Source: CAZQVN01 sp964596775 (GTDB lineage: Bacteria; Eisenbacteria; RBG-16-71-46; JABDJR01; JAWXBZ01). From it: a DNA stretch of 16,544 nt. The stretch lies in contig CAZQVN010000071.1 of assembly GCA_964596775.1 (NCBI GenBank), positions 1-16,544 on the forward strand, given 5' to 3'. The notes beneath the pieces are model-generated. The model did not search any database. It had not been told where the DNA came from and saw only the letters and a list, made by a program, of their open reading frames with translations. Shown here piece after piece: positions 9,187 to 16,544 of the stretch. Each line of letters begins with the position of its first letter. Position 1 is the first letter of the stretch. The position numbers and the translations under genes were made by a program.

Positions 9187-10896
9187 TCAGCGCAGGCGCG
9201 ACCTTTCCGTCAGCCCGCGTTCCGTGGCATACGCGGCGGCGGCGGCCCGCGTCGGGAGGTCGAGACGGGTCAGGATGTCGGCGATATGGCGCTTGACGGT
9301 GTGGGGACTCAGGAACAGGCGTTCACCGATTTCACGGTTGCTCAGCCCCTCGGCGACGAGGCGCAGGACATCGCGCTGACGCGGCGTCAGCCCCGGAGCC
9401 GAAGGTCCCGGGACCTCCCCGGTTGTTTCGGCCGGCTCCCGGTCCAGCTGGTCCAGAACCCCGCGGGCTCGCGCTGCCTCGAGAGTGGCCCCGATCCGAT
9501 CGAAGTCCGCCAGGGCCGCGCGGACCTCGCGCTGCGCCGCCCCGCGCCGCCCCGCCTCATCCAGTTGCTCGGCCAGTTCCATCCTGGCCTTCCCGGATTC
9601 GTAGGGGCTGCGCGCCTTCTCGTAGAGATCCACGGCGTCCTCGAAGAAACGGAGCGCGGCCGCACCCTCGTTGCGGGCCGCCGCCAGCCAGCCGCCGGCC
9701 CGGGCGACGAGGGCCTGAACGCCGCTCGTCTGCGTGGTGGCGCCGGTCCCGCGCAATTCGGCCAACGCCTCCTCGGCCTCGTCCAGCCGGCCGAGACGAC
9801 ACAGCGCCGGGATGAGAATTTCCAGGCCGGGAAGTCGCTGCATCCTGTCCCCCGGCGAGATCCTCCGGAAGTAGCGGCGCACGGCCTCGACCGTTTCCTG
9901 GAACTCGCCGAGATCCAGATCCAGCGCCGCGCGGACGAGCAGGGCCGAAACCGACGGCGTCGCGGCGGCAAGTAGCTCTTCCGCTTCGGCGAAGCGCCCC
10001 TGCCGCCGGCGCAGTTCGGCCAGGCGCACCCGGCCTTCCTCGATGGCCCCGGGCGACATCGTCCGCATCTCGGAGCAGTACAGTTCGAGTTCCTGCTCGG
10101 CGTGCGGCCACTGCCCCTGTGCGATCCGGATCGTTGCGTAGTGGATCCGGCAGTAAGTGAGGGACCGGCTGATCCGCAGGCGATCGAAATAGGCATGAAC
10201 ACGCTCGCACCACCGCGCCGCGCGGTCGAAGTCGCGGATCTGCTCACAGGCACGGAGCAGGTAGCAGCTTGCGTTCCCCACCGCCTCGAGGTCCTCGACT
10301 TCTCCGCCGAGAGCGGCGGTCAACGCCTCGTCGAGACGGCTCATCCCGGCGGCGACATCTCCCCGGGCCACGCGCGTCAACCCTTCGAGCGCAAGCCCGA
10401 GGATTTCCACGTCGGTGATTCCGAACTGCCGGGCCAGGGCGATCGCGCGATCGAGGTGGGCAATCCCCTCGTCAAGGCGCTCGTCGAAGAGAAACGCCAG
10501 GTGCCCCTCCCAGACGGCCAGCCAGGCATGCTCCGGTCCCGGATCCAGATCGGCGAGCAGGCGGCGGGCCCGGAGCAACCAGCCGTTTCCGGTGTCGCGG
10601 TCGTCGGCTCCCGAAATGGACTCCATGCCCAGGGAGATGGCCATGCGCGCGGCCGATCGCACGTCGCCCTTCTTCCGGTATCGGTTGAAGGCTTCCTCCG
10701 CCGCGCGGAGGGCCTCGGGAAGGTTCCCTGCGTTGCGCAGCGACTGCCAGAGATCCTCAAGATTCTCCGGTGATGCCGCCTCGTCCGGTATGGACCTCAG
10801 GCAACACACGGCCCGTGCCCAGTCGGCGCATTCCATCGCGGCACAGGCTTCGGCCAGCGCTCCCGCTGGCAACAGGGCGGCGGAACGGGGTTTCAT
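9187..10896 (-). CDS. LuxR-type transcriptional regulator with TPR-like body
   Basis: Predicted DNA-binding regulator (569 aa). The C-terminal LuxR/NarL helix-turn-helix is at about residues 503-562: LTPRQRDVLRLVAEGLSNREI leads into the recognition helix around SPHTVKRHIADIL. The rest is helical with TPR/MalT-like repeats (for example around 145-175, 280-330 and 385-450). There is no Walker A NTPase as in MalT/LAL regulators and no receiver or autoinducer domain, so the repeats probably sense a ligand or partner protein. No clear ribosome site precedes the ATG. A TAGAAT (10903-10908) lies six bases upstream, suggesting a leaderless message. The gene starts 74 bp after the membrane-protein gene and may be transcribed separately. 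Targets are unknown; the neighbouring cytochrome gene or the upstream cassette are possible. Confidence 0.9.
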   Translation of the reverse strand: MKPRSAALLPAGALAEACAAMECADWARAVCCLRSIPDEAASPENLEDLWQSLRNAGNLPEALRAAEEAFNRYRKKGDVRSAARMAISLGMESISGADDRDTGNGWLLRARRLLADLDPGPEHAWLAVWEGHLAFLFDERLDEGIAHLDRAIALARQFGITDVEILGLALEGLTRVARGDVAAGMSRLDEALTAALGGEVEDLEAVGNASCYLLRACEQIRDFDRAARWCERVHAYFDRLRISRSLTYCRIHYATIRIAQGQWPHAEQELELYCSEMRTMSPGAIEEGRVRLAELRRRQGRFAEAEELLAAATPSVSALLVRAALDLDLGEFQETVEAVRRYFRRISPGDRMQRLPGLEILIPALCRLGRLDEAEEALAELRGTGATTQTSGVQALVARAGGWLAAARNEGAAALRFFEDAVDLYEKARSPYESGKARMELAEQLDEAGRRGAAQREVRAALADFDRIGATLEAARARGVLDQLDREPAETTGEVPGPSAPGLTPRQRDVLRLVAEGLSNREIGERLFLSPHTVKRHIADILTRLDLPTRAAAAAYATERGLTERSRLR

Positions 10897-10902
10897 GTCG
10901 AA

Positions 10903-10932
10903 ATTCTACGCAGCAGGCACGGTCCTCGTCCA
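10903..10932 (-). promoter_or_regulatory. Candidate promoter giving a leaderless luxR-type mRNA
   Basis: On the - strand, TGGACG (10927-10932; four of six matches to TTGACA) and TAGAAT (10903-10908; five of six to TATAAT) are 18 bp apart. The -10 ends six bases before the ATG at 10896, placing the expected start of transcription on or beside the A of the start codon. The missing ribosome site fits this. Confidence 0.4.
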
Positions 10933-10970
10933 TAAGATTTGACCTGAACCGATCGCAACGCAACGCCGAA

Positions 10971-13022
10971 TCACCGGAGCTCAGCGGCCGGGGCCCGCCC
11001 CTCCAGAAACGCCTCCACGGCTTTCCGCTCGCCGGGTTCGAGTCCGAGGCGCACCCCCTTTTCATGGAGAGCGCGGACCTCGTCGATGCGGACCGTCATC
11101 ATGGCCACGACCAGGGCCCTGCGCACGGCGTCCAGACTTTCCGGGTCCCGCCGCATCATCTCCTCCACATGGGGGCGCGCCGCTTCCGGATTGTCGAAGT
11201 CCAGGTACAGCTCCACGAGAACGTCGCGGTTCGCGCTGCAGTCGGGACAGACTTCGAGACTCCTTTCCAGCAGCCGGCTCGCCCCCTCGATCTCGCCGAT
11301 GTACGCGTACTCTTCCGACAGAACGGCGAGAACATGCGCGTATTCCGTGTCCCGCTCCCGGACGGCCGGTTTCATCCTGTCGAGGACCGCTTCGAGACGT
11401 GCCCGCCGCAGGGCGCGATCCGGCTCCATGCGGATCGCCGCCACCATCATGTACGCGGAGCCGGTGTAGTAGCTCCGGTAGGACCACTCCCCCATCTCCT
11501 GGAGCCGGCGCGAAACGAGGGGGGGACGCGCGTTGACGTACGCCCCGGCCAGCGGAAAAACGGACAGCGCCAGAACGACACCCAGGGCGGATCGATGGAC
11601 GGCCAGCGGTGCCCTGTCCCGTGCCGCGAGGGCCAGGGCCAGAAACAGGAGCGGCGGAGAGAGGAGCGCGAAGATGTCCCAGTCGCGGGCCGGGCCGAGC
11701 TGGGTGTTGAGGGCATAGAAGAACGGGAGCGGGACCGCGAGGGACATCACGGCCCAGAGCAGCCGCGGTGAACCGGCCGCGCTCCTCCCCGCCGCCGCCG
11801 TGGCCCGCGGCTCGGTCCGGTGAAGGAAGAGACATCCGGTCACCAGCGCCAGCGCGGGGATCCCGACGAGGACGAGCGCGTTCAGGACGTCGAGCAGGTG
11901 ATCCCCCGACTGGAGAAGGTAGTTGCCATGCGGCGGCGCCGCACGGCGCACCGGAAGAACCAGTTCGAGAAGGTGGGACTCCGGGTGATCGCGGCGGACG
12001 AACGCCACGCCGGCGACCGCCGCCACGACGAGCAGCGGCAGCAGCAGGAACAGCTGTGCGCGCCACGTCAGCAGCCGTCGCCACGCCGGCCGCTTCGAGG
12101 CCATTGCATGGACAAGCGCCACGCCGAGGCCGCCGGCCAGGAGCCCGTTCAGGGCGTGAGCCCGGAAAGCCAGGAGAAACAGGAGGACGAGGAGCCAGGC
12201 GGGCACCGGTCGGCTGAAGCCGACGAAGGAAACGGCAAGGAACGCGAAGGACAGCGCCGCGGCGAGCGGATACGTTTCCACGTGACCGAAGAAGACGAGA
12301 TGCCCCCCGGCACAGAGGCCGGCGACCGTCAGGGCCAGCGACGTCCATGGATCCGGGACGAACCGCGGCACGAGGATCATCCAGCCGGTGACCACGGCGA
12401 CACCCGACAGCGCCGCGACCCATGCGTAGGCATCGCCGACCGGAAGCCGGAACAGGAACGCGGCGGTCCGGGCCACCGCCACCGCCAGCGCCTCCTTGGT
12501 GGCGTAGATCGAAGGCGAGATCACGCTCCCCCACCAGGCCGGATCGAACCGCGCGTTGTCGGCATGCCACGTCAGCATGTTGCGGTGGTCGCCGTACATG
12601 TCGGTGGCGATCGGGAACAGGCGGAAGAGCACGAGGAACACGAGCCCGGCGGCGATCACCGTTGTTCCGGACGGCTTCACGAGCCATTCCGGGGGCGCCG
12701 CACCGCGCCCCGCCAGGACGGGAGCGATCAGCAGCAGGAAGCAGCCCAGCAGGAGGACGACACGGGTCCAGGGATCGAACGGGGCGAGCACGTTGAAACC
12801 CCAGACGGGCCCCGCCGGAAAGAACGAAGCGAAACAGAACGGGATGAGCGCGAGAACGCCGGCCGGGAGCCAGGAACGGCCCCCGCGGGGCGGTTCCCGG
12901 CTCGGCCGGCCGGCGCTCTCCCTGTCCGAACCGGCGCCCGCGGCGGACGGACGGAGTGCAGTCCGGTCCACGGTCGGCGGGTCGGAGGAACCGCTACTCG
13001 AAATCGATCCTTTCGATGTCAT
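10971..13022 (-). CDS. Polytopic membrane protein with C-terminal TPR region
   Basis: About 683 aa. After a polar, Ser/Gly/Arg-rich cytoplasmic start of about 45 residues come roughly twelve hydrophobic segments (to about residue 460), then a soluble helical C-terminal region with TPR-like pairs (about 480-683). An early loop has DMYGDH, mid-membrane there is FFGHVETYPLAAAL, and a late loop has LGPARDWDIF. This layout and the acidic first loop resemble GT-C membrane glycosyltransferases that use lipid-linked sugars, but I see no decisive catalytic motif, so the activity is tentative. The start is uncertain: ATG 13022 overlaps the upstream gene by 29 bp; ATG 13055 and GTG 12971 are alternatives, none with a good ribosome site. 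The overlap implies translational coupling to the secreted three-module protein. Confidence 0.8.
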   Translation of the reverse strand: MTSKGSISSSGSSDPPTVDRTALRPSAAGAGSDRESAGRPSREPPRGGRSWLPAGVLALIPFCFASFFPAGPVWGFNVLAPFDPWTRVVLLLGCFLLLIAPVLAGRGAAPPEWLVKPSGTTVIAAGLVFLVLFRLFPIATDMYGDHRNMLTWHADNARFDPAWWGSVISPSIYATKEALAVAVARTAAFLFRLPVGDAYAWVAALSGVAVVTGWMILVPRFVPDPWTSLALTVAGLCAGGHLVFFGHVETYPLAAALSFAFLAVSFVGFSRPVPAWLLVLLFLLAFRAHALNGLLAGGLGVALVHAMASKRPAWRRLLTWRAQLFLLLPLLVVAAVAGVAFVRRDHPESHLLELVLPVRRAAPPHGNYLLQSGDHLLDVLNALVLVGIPALALVTGCLFLHRTEPRATAAAGRSAAGSPRLLWAVMSLAVPLPFFYALNTQLGPARDWDIFALLSPPLLFLALALAARDRAPLAVHRSALGVVLALSVFPLAGAYVNARPPLVSRRLQEMGEWSYRSYYTGSAYMMVAAIRMEPDRALRRARLEAVLDRMKPAVRERDTEYAHVLAVLSEEYAYIGEIEGASRLLERSLEVCPDCSANRDVLVELYLDFDNPEAARPHVEEMMRRDPESLDAVRRALVVAMMTVRIDEVRALHEKGVRLGLEPGERKAVEAFLEGRAPAAELR

Positions 13023-14220
13023 CCCAGGCAATATACGTCCCGGAATCCTTATCATCCACCAGTATCAGGACACCGTCGTTCCGGTCCGAGACATCCTGGC
13101 TGTCGTCGAGAACGATGTCGGCGCCGTTCTTGAGGACCACGAAGCTGGACTCCCGCCCGCGCGGTTCGAGGGACTTCAGCTGGTCGAACGTGATGTTGAA
13201 CTCCACGTCGTAGCGATTCCCGTTGAGAAGCTCCCAGGTTTCCTCCTCGTCCAGGTCGAACACGATGCGTCCCGCATAAGATTTTCCGTCGTGACTCTTC
13301 ACCCGCCCGCGGATCACCCGGGCCGGCTTGTAGTCGCCGTACCCGGGACCGCTGTTCGGAGCGTCGCGGAAATCGAGGCGGTCGAAGGAATCCCAGTTCA
13401 CCTTGACCCGGCCGAGCCGCGCGTCCTCCACGAAGATGCCGCGGATCGAGCTGTCCACGTCGTTCGTGCCCTCCATGGTAAACGTCCGGCCGTCCTTGAG
13501 GGTCACCCGGGAGCGGTTCCTGCCGTCCCGGGCGATGGACGCGATCTTCCCCATCTCGATGGCCAGCTTGCCGTCCTCGGACGTTCCGTTGAGGACGTCG
13601 GTGGACAGGCACTCCTCGCTGTCCCACTGGATGAATCCCTCGAACGTGAAGTCGTCCGATTTCAACGCCCCGTACAGGCGGTCCGCGCCCGGCTTCACGC
13701 TCGACGGAGCCTCCTTGAAGCGGATGACCTCGATCCGGTTCCACGGGATGATGACGTCACCGATGGCGTCGTCCTTGATCCGGATTTCGGCCCCCACGTC
13801 GTTGCTCGACCCGTCCACCCGGTACTTCGTGCCGCTCTTCATGACGATCTCGGCGCGGTCGCCGCCCTTCGGACGGATCTCGGCGATGTCCCCGAAACGG
13901 GCCACGAACTGTCGCGACGCGTAGTCCCCCGTCCACCTGTAACCGATGTCCTTGCCGAAGACCTGGATCCGGCTGCGCCGGCTCCGCTCCCTCTTCGGCT
14001 GACTGTCCCGGTACGGCAGGTCTTCCTTGGCGGAGTTGAAGTGGTCGCCCCAGAACGCTTCCTCCTTGCCCCAGCGCAGGAGACCGGTGTAGTTCTTTCC
14101 TCCCGCCGTTTCCACGGTTCCGTAGAGGAACCCCCGGCTGGAACGGGCCGAAGCCTCGCCCGCCGCCGGCACGAGCAATCCGATCGCCGCAACCGCGGCT
14201 GCCATCCATATCGTTTTCAT
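12994..14220 (-). CDS. Secreted protein of three homologous modules, unknown function
   Basis: 408 aa. Residues 1-25 form a clear signal peptide (hydrophobic core after MKTIW, likely cut after ASA). The mature part has three related modules at about 31-170, 181-286 and 302-407. Each opens with a Y/R-G-x-V/L strand and a D/G-x-x-Y/F-x-G turn, passes through a 'vxLKxGxxxxxxGxxDV' centre, and closes with W-N/D-x-I/F-E/D-x-I/L-x-F (W160, W276, W399). Short alternating hydrophobic strands suggest a beta fold. Module 1 has a basic insertion near 74-84. I do not recognise the family. Ribosome site GGGAGG precedes ATG 14220; a frame-extending ATG at 14256 would lose the signal peptide. It lies 46 bp after the anti-sigma gene and overlaps the membrane-protein gene, so it is probably part of this ECF regulon. 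Confidence 0.85.
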   Translation of the reverse strand: MKTIWMAAAVAAIGLLVPAAGEASARSSRGFLYGTVETAGGKNYTGLLRWGKEEAFWGDHFNSAKEDLPYRDSQPKRERSRRSRIQVFGKDIGYRWTGDYASRQFVARFGDIAEIRPKGGDRAEIVMKSGTKYRVDGSSNDVGAEIRIKDDAIGDVIIPWNRIEVIRFKEAPSSVKPGADRLYGALKSDDFTFEGFIQWDSEECLSTDVLNGTSEDGKLAIEMGKIASIARDGRNRSRVTLKDGRTFTMEGTNDVDSSIRGIFVEDARLGRVKVNWDSFDRLDFRDAPNSGPGYGDYKPARVIRGRVKSHDGKSYAGRIVFDLDEEETWELLNGNRYDVEFNITFDQLKSLEPRGRESSFVVLKNGADIVLDDSQDVSDRNDGVLILVDDKDSGTYIAWDDIERIDFE

Positions 14221-14266
14221 CTCCAGTCCTCCCGTGTCCTTCCTGCCGCTCAGCACCCCGCCCCCG

Positions 14267-14866
14267 TCAGCTCGGGAGTCGCGATTCCCTTTCCCGTGTT
14301 TCCCTGTCCCGGTCTTCCGGCTGGACCACGAACGCGTCCTCCGATCCCTCCCGGGCTCCCGTGGCTTCGTTGATGTCCTTCATCACCTGGTACATCGCCC
14401 GGTGGAAACGGCGGTCCGATTTCATGAGTTCAGCCGTCATTTCCACAAAACGCGTTTCCGTCATCCCCGCGGCGTTCTCCTCGAGGCTGATGTCGTAGGC
14501 CTGGGCCGGTGTCGCAACCGGCTCGCGCCTCAGGCCGCCGATGTTCCACAGGCCGATCCCCACGAGAACGAGGGCGGCGATCCGCAACCCCCATTGGCGC
14601 AGCGGCTGCGGTTCCGGCGCGCGTCCGGCGCGCTCGATCCTCTCCCAGACGCCCGGCGGCAGAATCGGAATCACCACGGCGGGTTCGGCTGCGGTGCCGG
14701 TCACGCCGGCACGCAGACGCCGGTCGAGAGCGCGGGCGTCCGCGTAGAACTCCCGGCACGACACGCACTCCATCGCGTGGTCCATCATCTCGATCACCTC
14801 GATCGAATCGAGTTCCCCGTCGATGAGGGCGCTGATCCGGGCTTCACAGGTTTCGCAGCTGGTCAT
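14267..14866 (-). CDS. Zinc-finger anti-sigma factor, single-pass membrane protein
   Basis: 199 aa. The N-terminal anti-sigma domain carries C4, C7 and the H30-x3-C34-x2-C37 motif of the ZAS/zf-HC2 family, which binds and holds the partner ECF sigma factor at the membrane. One transmembrane segment is at about 93-112 (GLRIAALVLVGIGLW), followed by an extracytoplasmic helical, charged region rich in Glu and Arg up to the C-terminus. The ATG overlaps the sigma gene's stop as ATGA, the usual sign of a sigma/anti-sigma pair made in fixed ratio. GGGAG lies eight bases upstream and fixes the start; a longer frame reaches 15037 but lies inside the sigma gene. The CxxC/HxxxCxxC zinc site may be redox-sensitive, as in RsrA; that is inference. 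Confidence 0.93.
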   Translation of the reverse strand: MTSCETCEARISALIDGELDSIEVIEMMDHAMECVSCREFYADARALDRRLRAGVTGTAAEPAVVIPILPPGVWERIERAGRAPEPQPLRQWGLRIAALVLVGIGLWNIGGLRREPVATPAQAYDISLEENAAGMTETRFVEMTAELMKSDRRFHRAMYQVMKDINEATGAREGSEDAFVVQPEDRDRETRERESRLPS

Positions 14867-15417
14867 GTGGAACTCTCCCTTAAGGTATCTCCAAGCTCGG
14901 CGATGATCCTCTGCCGGGCCCGGTACACGTTGATCCGGACCCGGTTCATCGCCCAGCCACAGCCGTCGGCGATCTCGGCGTACGACCTGTTCTCGAACAC
15001 GGCCATCCGGAACGCCTTTCGGTGATCCTCCGGACATCCGTCGAGAACACTTTCGATCCTCCGGCGCAGCCCGCCCACGTGCGCCTGTTCGAGCGGATCC
15101 GGCGCGGCGCCATCCTCGATCCTCCCGGTGAACGCGGCGTCGTCGTCGGTGATCTCCGCGAACAGTGACGGTCTCTTCTTCCGTCCCTGGTTGAGGAGCA
15201 GTCGGTGGGCGATGCTGAACAGGTAGGAGCGCACCCGGGTCGTGTCCCGCAGCTGATCCCCGGCCCGGATGGCCCGGACGAACGTTTCCTGGAGGATGTC
15301 CTCGGCCTCGTCCCGGCGGCGGAGACGGGTCGCGAGGTAGCCGAGGATCGCCGACCCGTGCAGTTCGTAGGCGGTCCGCCAGAACGCCGGATCCACCTGG
15401 GTTTCCGTCTCTTCCAT
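14863..15417 (-). CDS. ECF-type RNA polymerase sigma factor
   Basis: 184 aa from ATG 15417, the usual ECF length. Region 2 covers about residues 12-85, with LRRRDEAEDILQETFVRAI at 32-50 (core-binding and -10 recognition) and RVRSYLFSIAHRLLLN following. Region 4 covers about 118-175, with CPEDHRKAFRM at 128-138 and the helix-turn-helix at 145-165 (SYAEIADGCGW to RINVYRARQRI). The linker is acidic. The start at 15417 follows GGGAGAG and matches the family N-terminus; ATG 15456 adds 13 residues but has no ribosome site. It should redirect polymerase to its own cassette when the downstream anti-sigma factor is inactivated. I found no certain ECF-type promoter upstream. The gene is 72 bp after the beta-propeller gene. 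Confidence 0.94.
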   Translation of the reverse strand: MEETETQVDPAFWRTAYELHGSAILGYLATRLRRRDEAEDILQETFVRAIRAGDQLRDTTRVRSYLFSIAHRLLLNQGRKKRPSLFAEITDDDAAFTGRIEDGAAPDPLEQAHVGGLRRRIESVLDGCPEDHRKAFRMAVFENRSYAEIADGCGWAMNRVRINVYRARQRIIAELGDTLRESST

Positions 15418-15489
15418 GCTTTCCGGGCTCTCCCTGATCCGTGGCGATGCGCTCATTCCGGGGTCAAGACACGCGGGCCGGCGATCCTG

Positions 15490-16521
15490 TTACAGCGCGG
15501 GAGCGGGGCCCGCCTTCGCCCCCCGGCAGGCCACCCGGCTCAGGGCCATCCCGTCCGGCTCCTTTCCGGCCCGGACCAGGCCGGCCAGGCTCCAGGCATC
15601 CAGGTCGACGATGGACAGGACGTCGGCGTTGGCGTGGGCCACGAACGCCCGCTTCCCGTCCGGCTGCACCGCGATGCCGATCGGCACCGAACTCGCACCG
15701 AACGTGTCTCCGAAGAGCCGGTCCCTGGTTTCCGAGGCCGGGATGTCCATCCGGATCCGGTGGAGTTCCCTGCGGGTGGCGGCGTCGAACACGGCCAGGT
15801 CGCCGGTGCGTGCGTGGGTCACCAGCACGTGCCGCCCGTCCGGAGTGCACCGGGCCCGGATCGGAAACGACTTCGACTCGATCGTTTCGATGGGGCGCAG
15901 CGTGACCGTGTCCAGCACGGTGATCGTGTCCTCGGCGCGGTTCGTCACCCACAGTGCCGTTCCGTCCGGCGTGATGTCGATCCCTTCGGCGCCCTTTCCG
16001 GTGGGCACGTTCGCGACCCACGTGCCGGATTCGAGATCCACGACGGTGATCGAACCGGACCCGATGTTGGCCAGCCAGGCCCGGCGCTCGTCCGGGCTCA
16101 CCACCACCATGTGGGAGATCTCCTGTTCCGTCGGGATGACCCGCTCGATGGTTCCCGCCGGAACATCCACGACGAGCAGCGCCTGGTTGTCCTCGGCGGT
16201 AACGACCAGCCGGCGACCGTCGCCGAGCCACTGCATGCCGTGGGGGCGGCGGTAGGCGCCGAGGTCGATGGTCTTCCCGACCGCGGCCGTTTCCACATCG
16301 AAGGCGACGAGCGACGCTCCGGGCGCTCCGCGGAGGCCGTAGTTACCGGCGACCGCCGTGCGGCCGTCCGGCGACACCGCGGCTTCGTGGGGGCCGTCGC
16401 CGGTCGGCACGCGGGCCACCTCCTCGAGAGTCTCGAGATCGATGAGCGAGGCGCAGGCCTCCGCCTTGTTCAGCACGATCAGGGTGGCGGAGCGGTCGAT
16501 GGGGCGTTCGGATGCAGGCAA
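15490..16521 (-). CDS. YVTN-family beta-propeller protein
   Basis: 343 aa from TTG 16521. It has about seven repeats of the beta-propeller type, each with SPDG/TPDG-like turns, a hydrophobic strand and a VVDL/VFDAAT strand: near residues 48-56 (VSPDGRTAV), 141-165, 183-207, 225-250 and 285-315. Such proteins bind ligands or partners and are often exported. The start is uncertain: GGAGG lies seven bases before the TTG, but the frame is open to the right edge of the window. A start beyond the edge could add a signal peptide, so the gene may be incomplete here. The TTG version is cytoplasmic. It is the first gene of the - strand run that holds the ECF sigma, anti-sigma and secreted three-module genes. 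Confidence 0.85.
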   Translation of the reverse strand: MPASERPIDRSATLIVLNKAEACASLIDLETLEEVARVPTGDGPHEAAVSPDGRTAVAGNYGLRGAPGASLVAFDVETAAVGKTIDLGAYRRPHGMQWLGDGRRLVVTAEDNQALLVVDVPAGTIERVIPTEQEISHMVVVSPDERRAWLANIGSGSITVVDLESGTWVANVPTGKGAEGIDITPDGTALWVTNRAEDTITVLDTVTLRPIETIESKSFPIRARCTPDGRHVLVTHARTGDLAVFDAATRRELHRIRMDIPASETRDRLFGDTFGASSVPIGIAVQPDGKRAFVAHANADVLSIVDLDAWSLAGLVRAGKEPDGMALSRVACRGAKAGPAPAL

Positions 16522-16544
16522 GATGTATCCTCCACGTGAATGGT

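Noticed and set aside
11820..14373. Long + strand frames across the membrane and three-module genes
   Set aside because: The - strand genes carry membrane segments and repeats that the + strand frames lack. The + frames show only low-complexity charged sequence.
14863..15456. Longer sigma factor from ATG 15456
   Set aside because: No ribosome site lies before it and the extra 13 residues do not match the ECF family; ATG 15417 follows GGGAGAG.

Overview
The window is GC-rich bacterial chromosome with tightly packed genes. It carries no insertion sequence, phage gene, CRISPR array or rRNA. A cytoplasmic-looking Ser/Thr kinase fused to a FlgO/TolB-N-like domain and TPRs, LuxR-TPR regulators and ECF sigma/anti-sigma pairs is a mix I associate with Acidobacteriota and neighbouring uncultured phyla. 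That placement is an inference. The histidyl-tRNA synthetase looks like the alphaproteobacterial type and is paired with an A73 tRNA-His, so those two genes may have a different history from the rest.

Left part, + strand: an 18-bp tandem repeat block (1-108), tRNA-His(GTG) (269-345), hisS (382-1821), a histidine ammonia-lyase-like MIO enzyme whose GTG start overlaps the hisS stop (1818-3668), a PepT-type M20 tripeptidase (3681-4928), and a protein kinase/FlgO-like/TPR fusion (5022-7229). The first three genes form a histidine-themed run: the tRNA, its synthetase, and an enzyme predicted to deaminate free histidine. PepT could add free amino acids from peptides.

Middle, - strand: a stand-alone 5'-3' exonuclease of the Pol I N-domain/FEN type (7331-8209), convergent with the kinase; a single-haem exported cytochrome c (8375-8965) with a candidate intrinsic terminator downstream; and a LuxR-type regulator with a TPR-like body (9187-10896). 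The 221-bp gap between the last two holds two strong inverted repeats, one of them a perfect 22-bp palindrome.

Right part, - strand, apparently one transcription unit read from 16521 down to 10971: a YVTN beta-propeller protein (it may continue past the right edge), an ECF sigma factor, its zinc-finger anti-sigma factor (ATGA overlap), a secreted protein of three homologous modules that I cannot assign to a family, and a polytopic membrane protein with a C-terminal TPR region. The three-module protein and the membrane protein overlap. I read this as an envelope-stress or surface-assembly cassette under its own ECF sigma factor. It is the best candidate in the window for an undescribed system. 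The other strong observation is the co-located A73 tRNA-His and matching HisRS.
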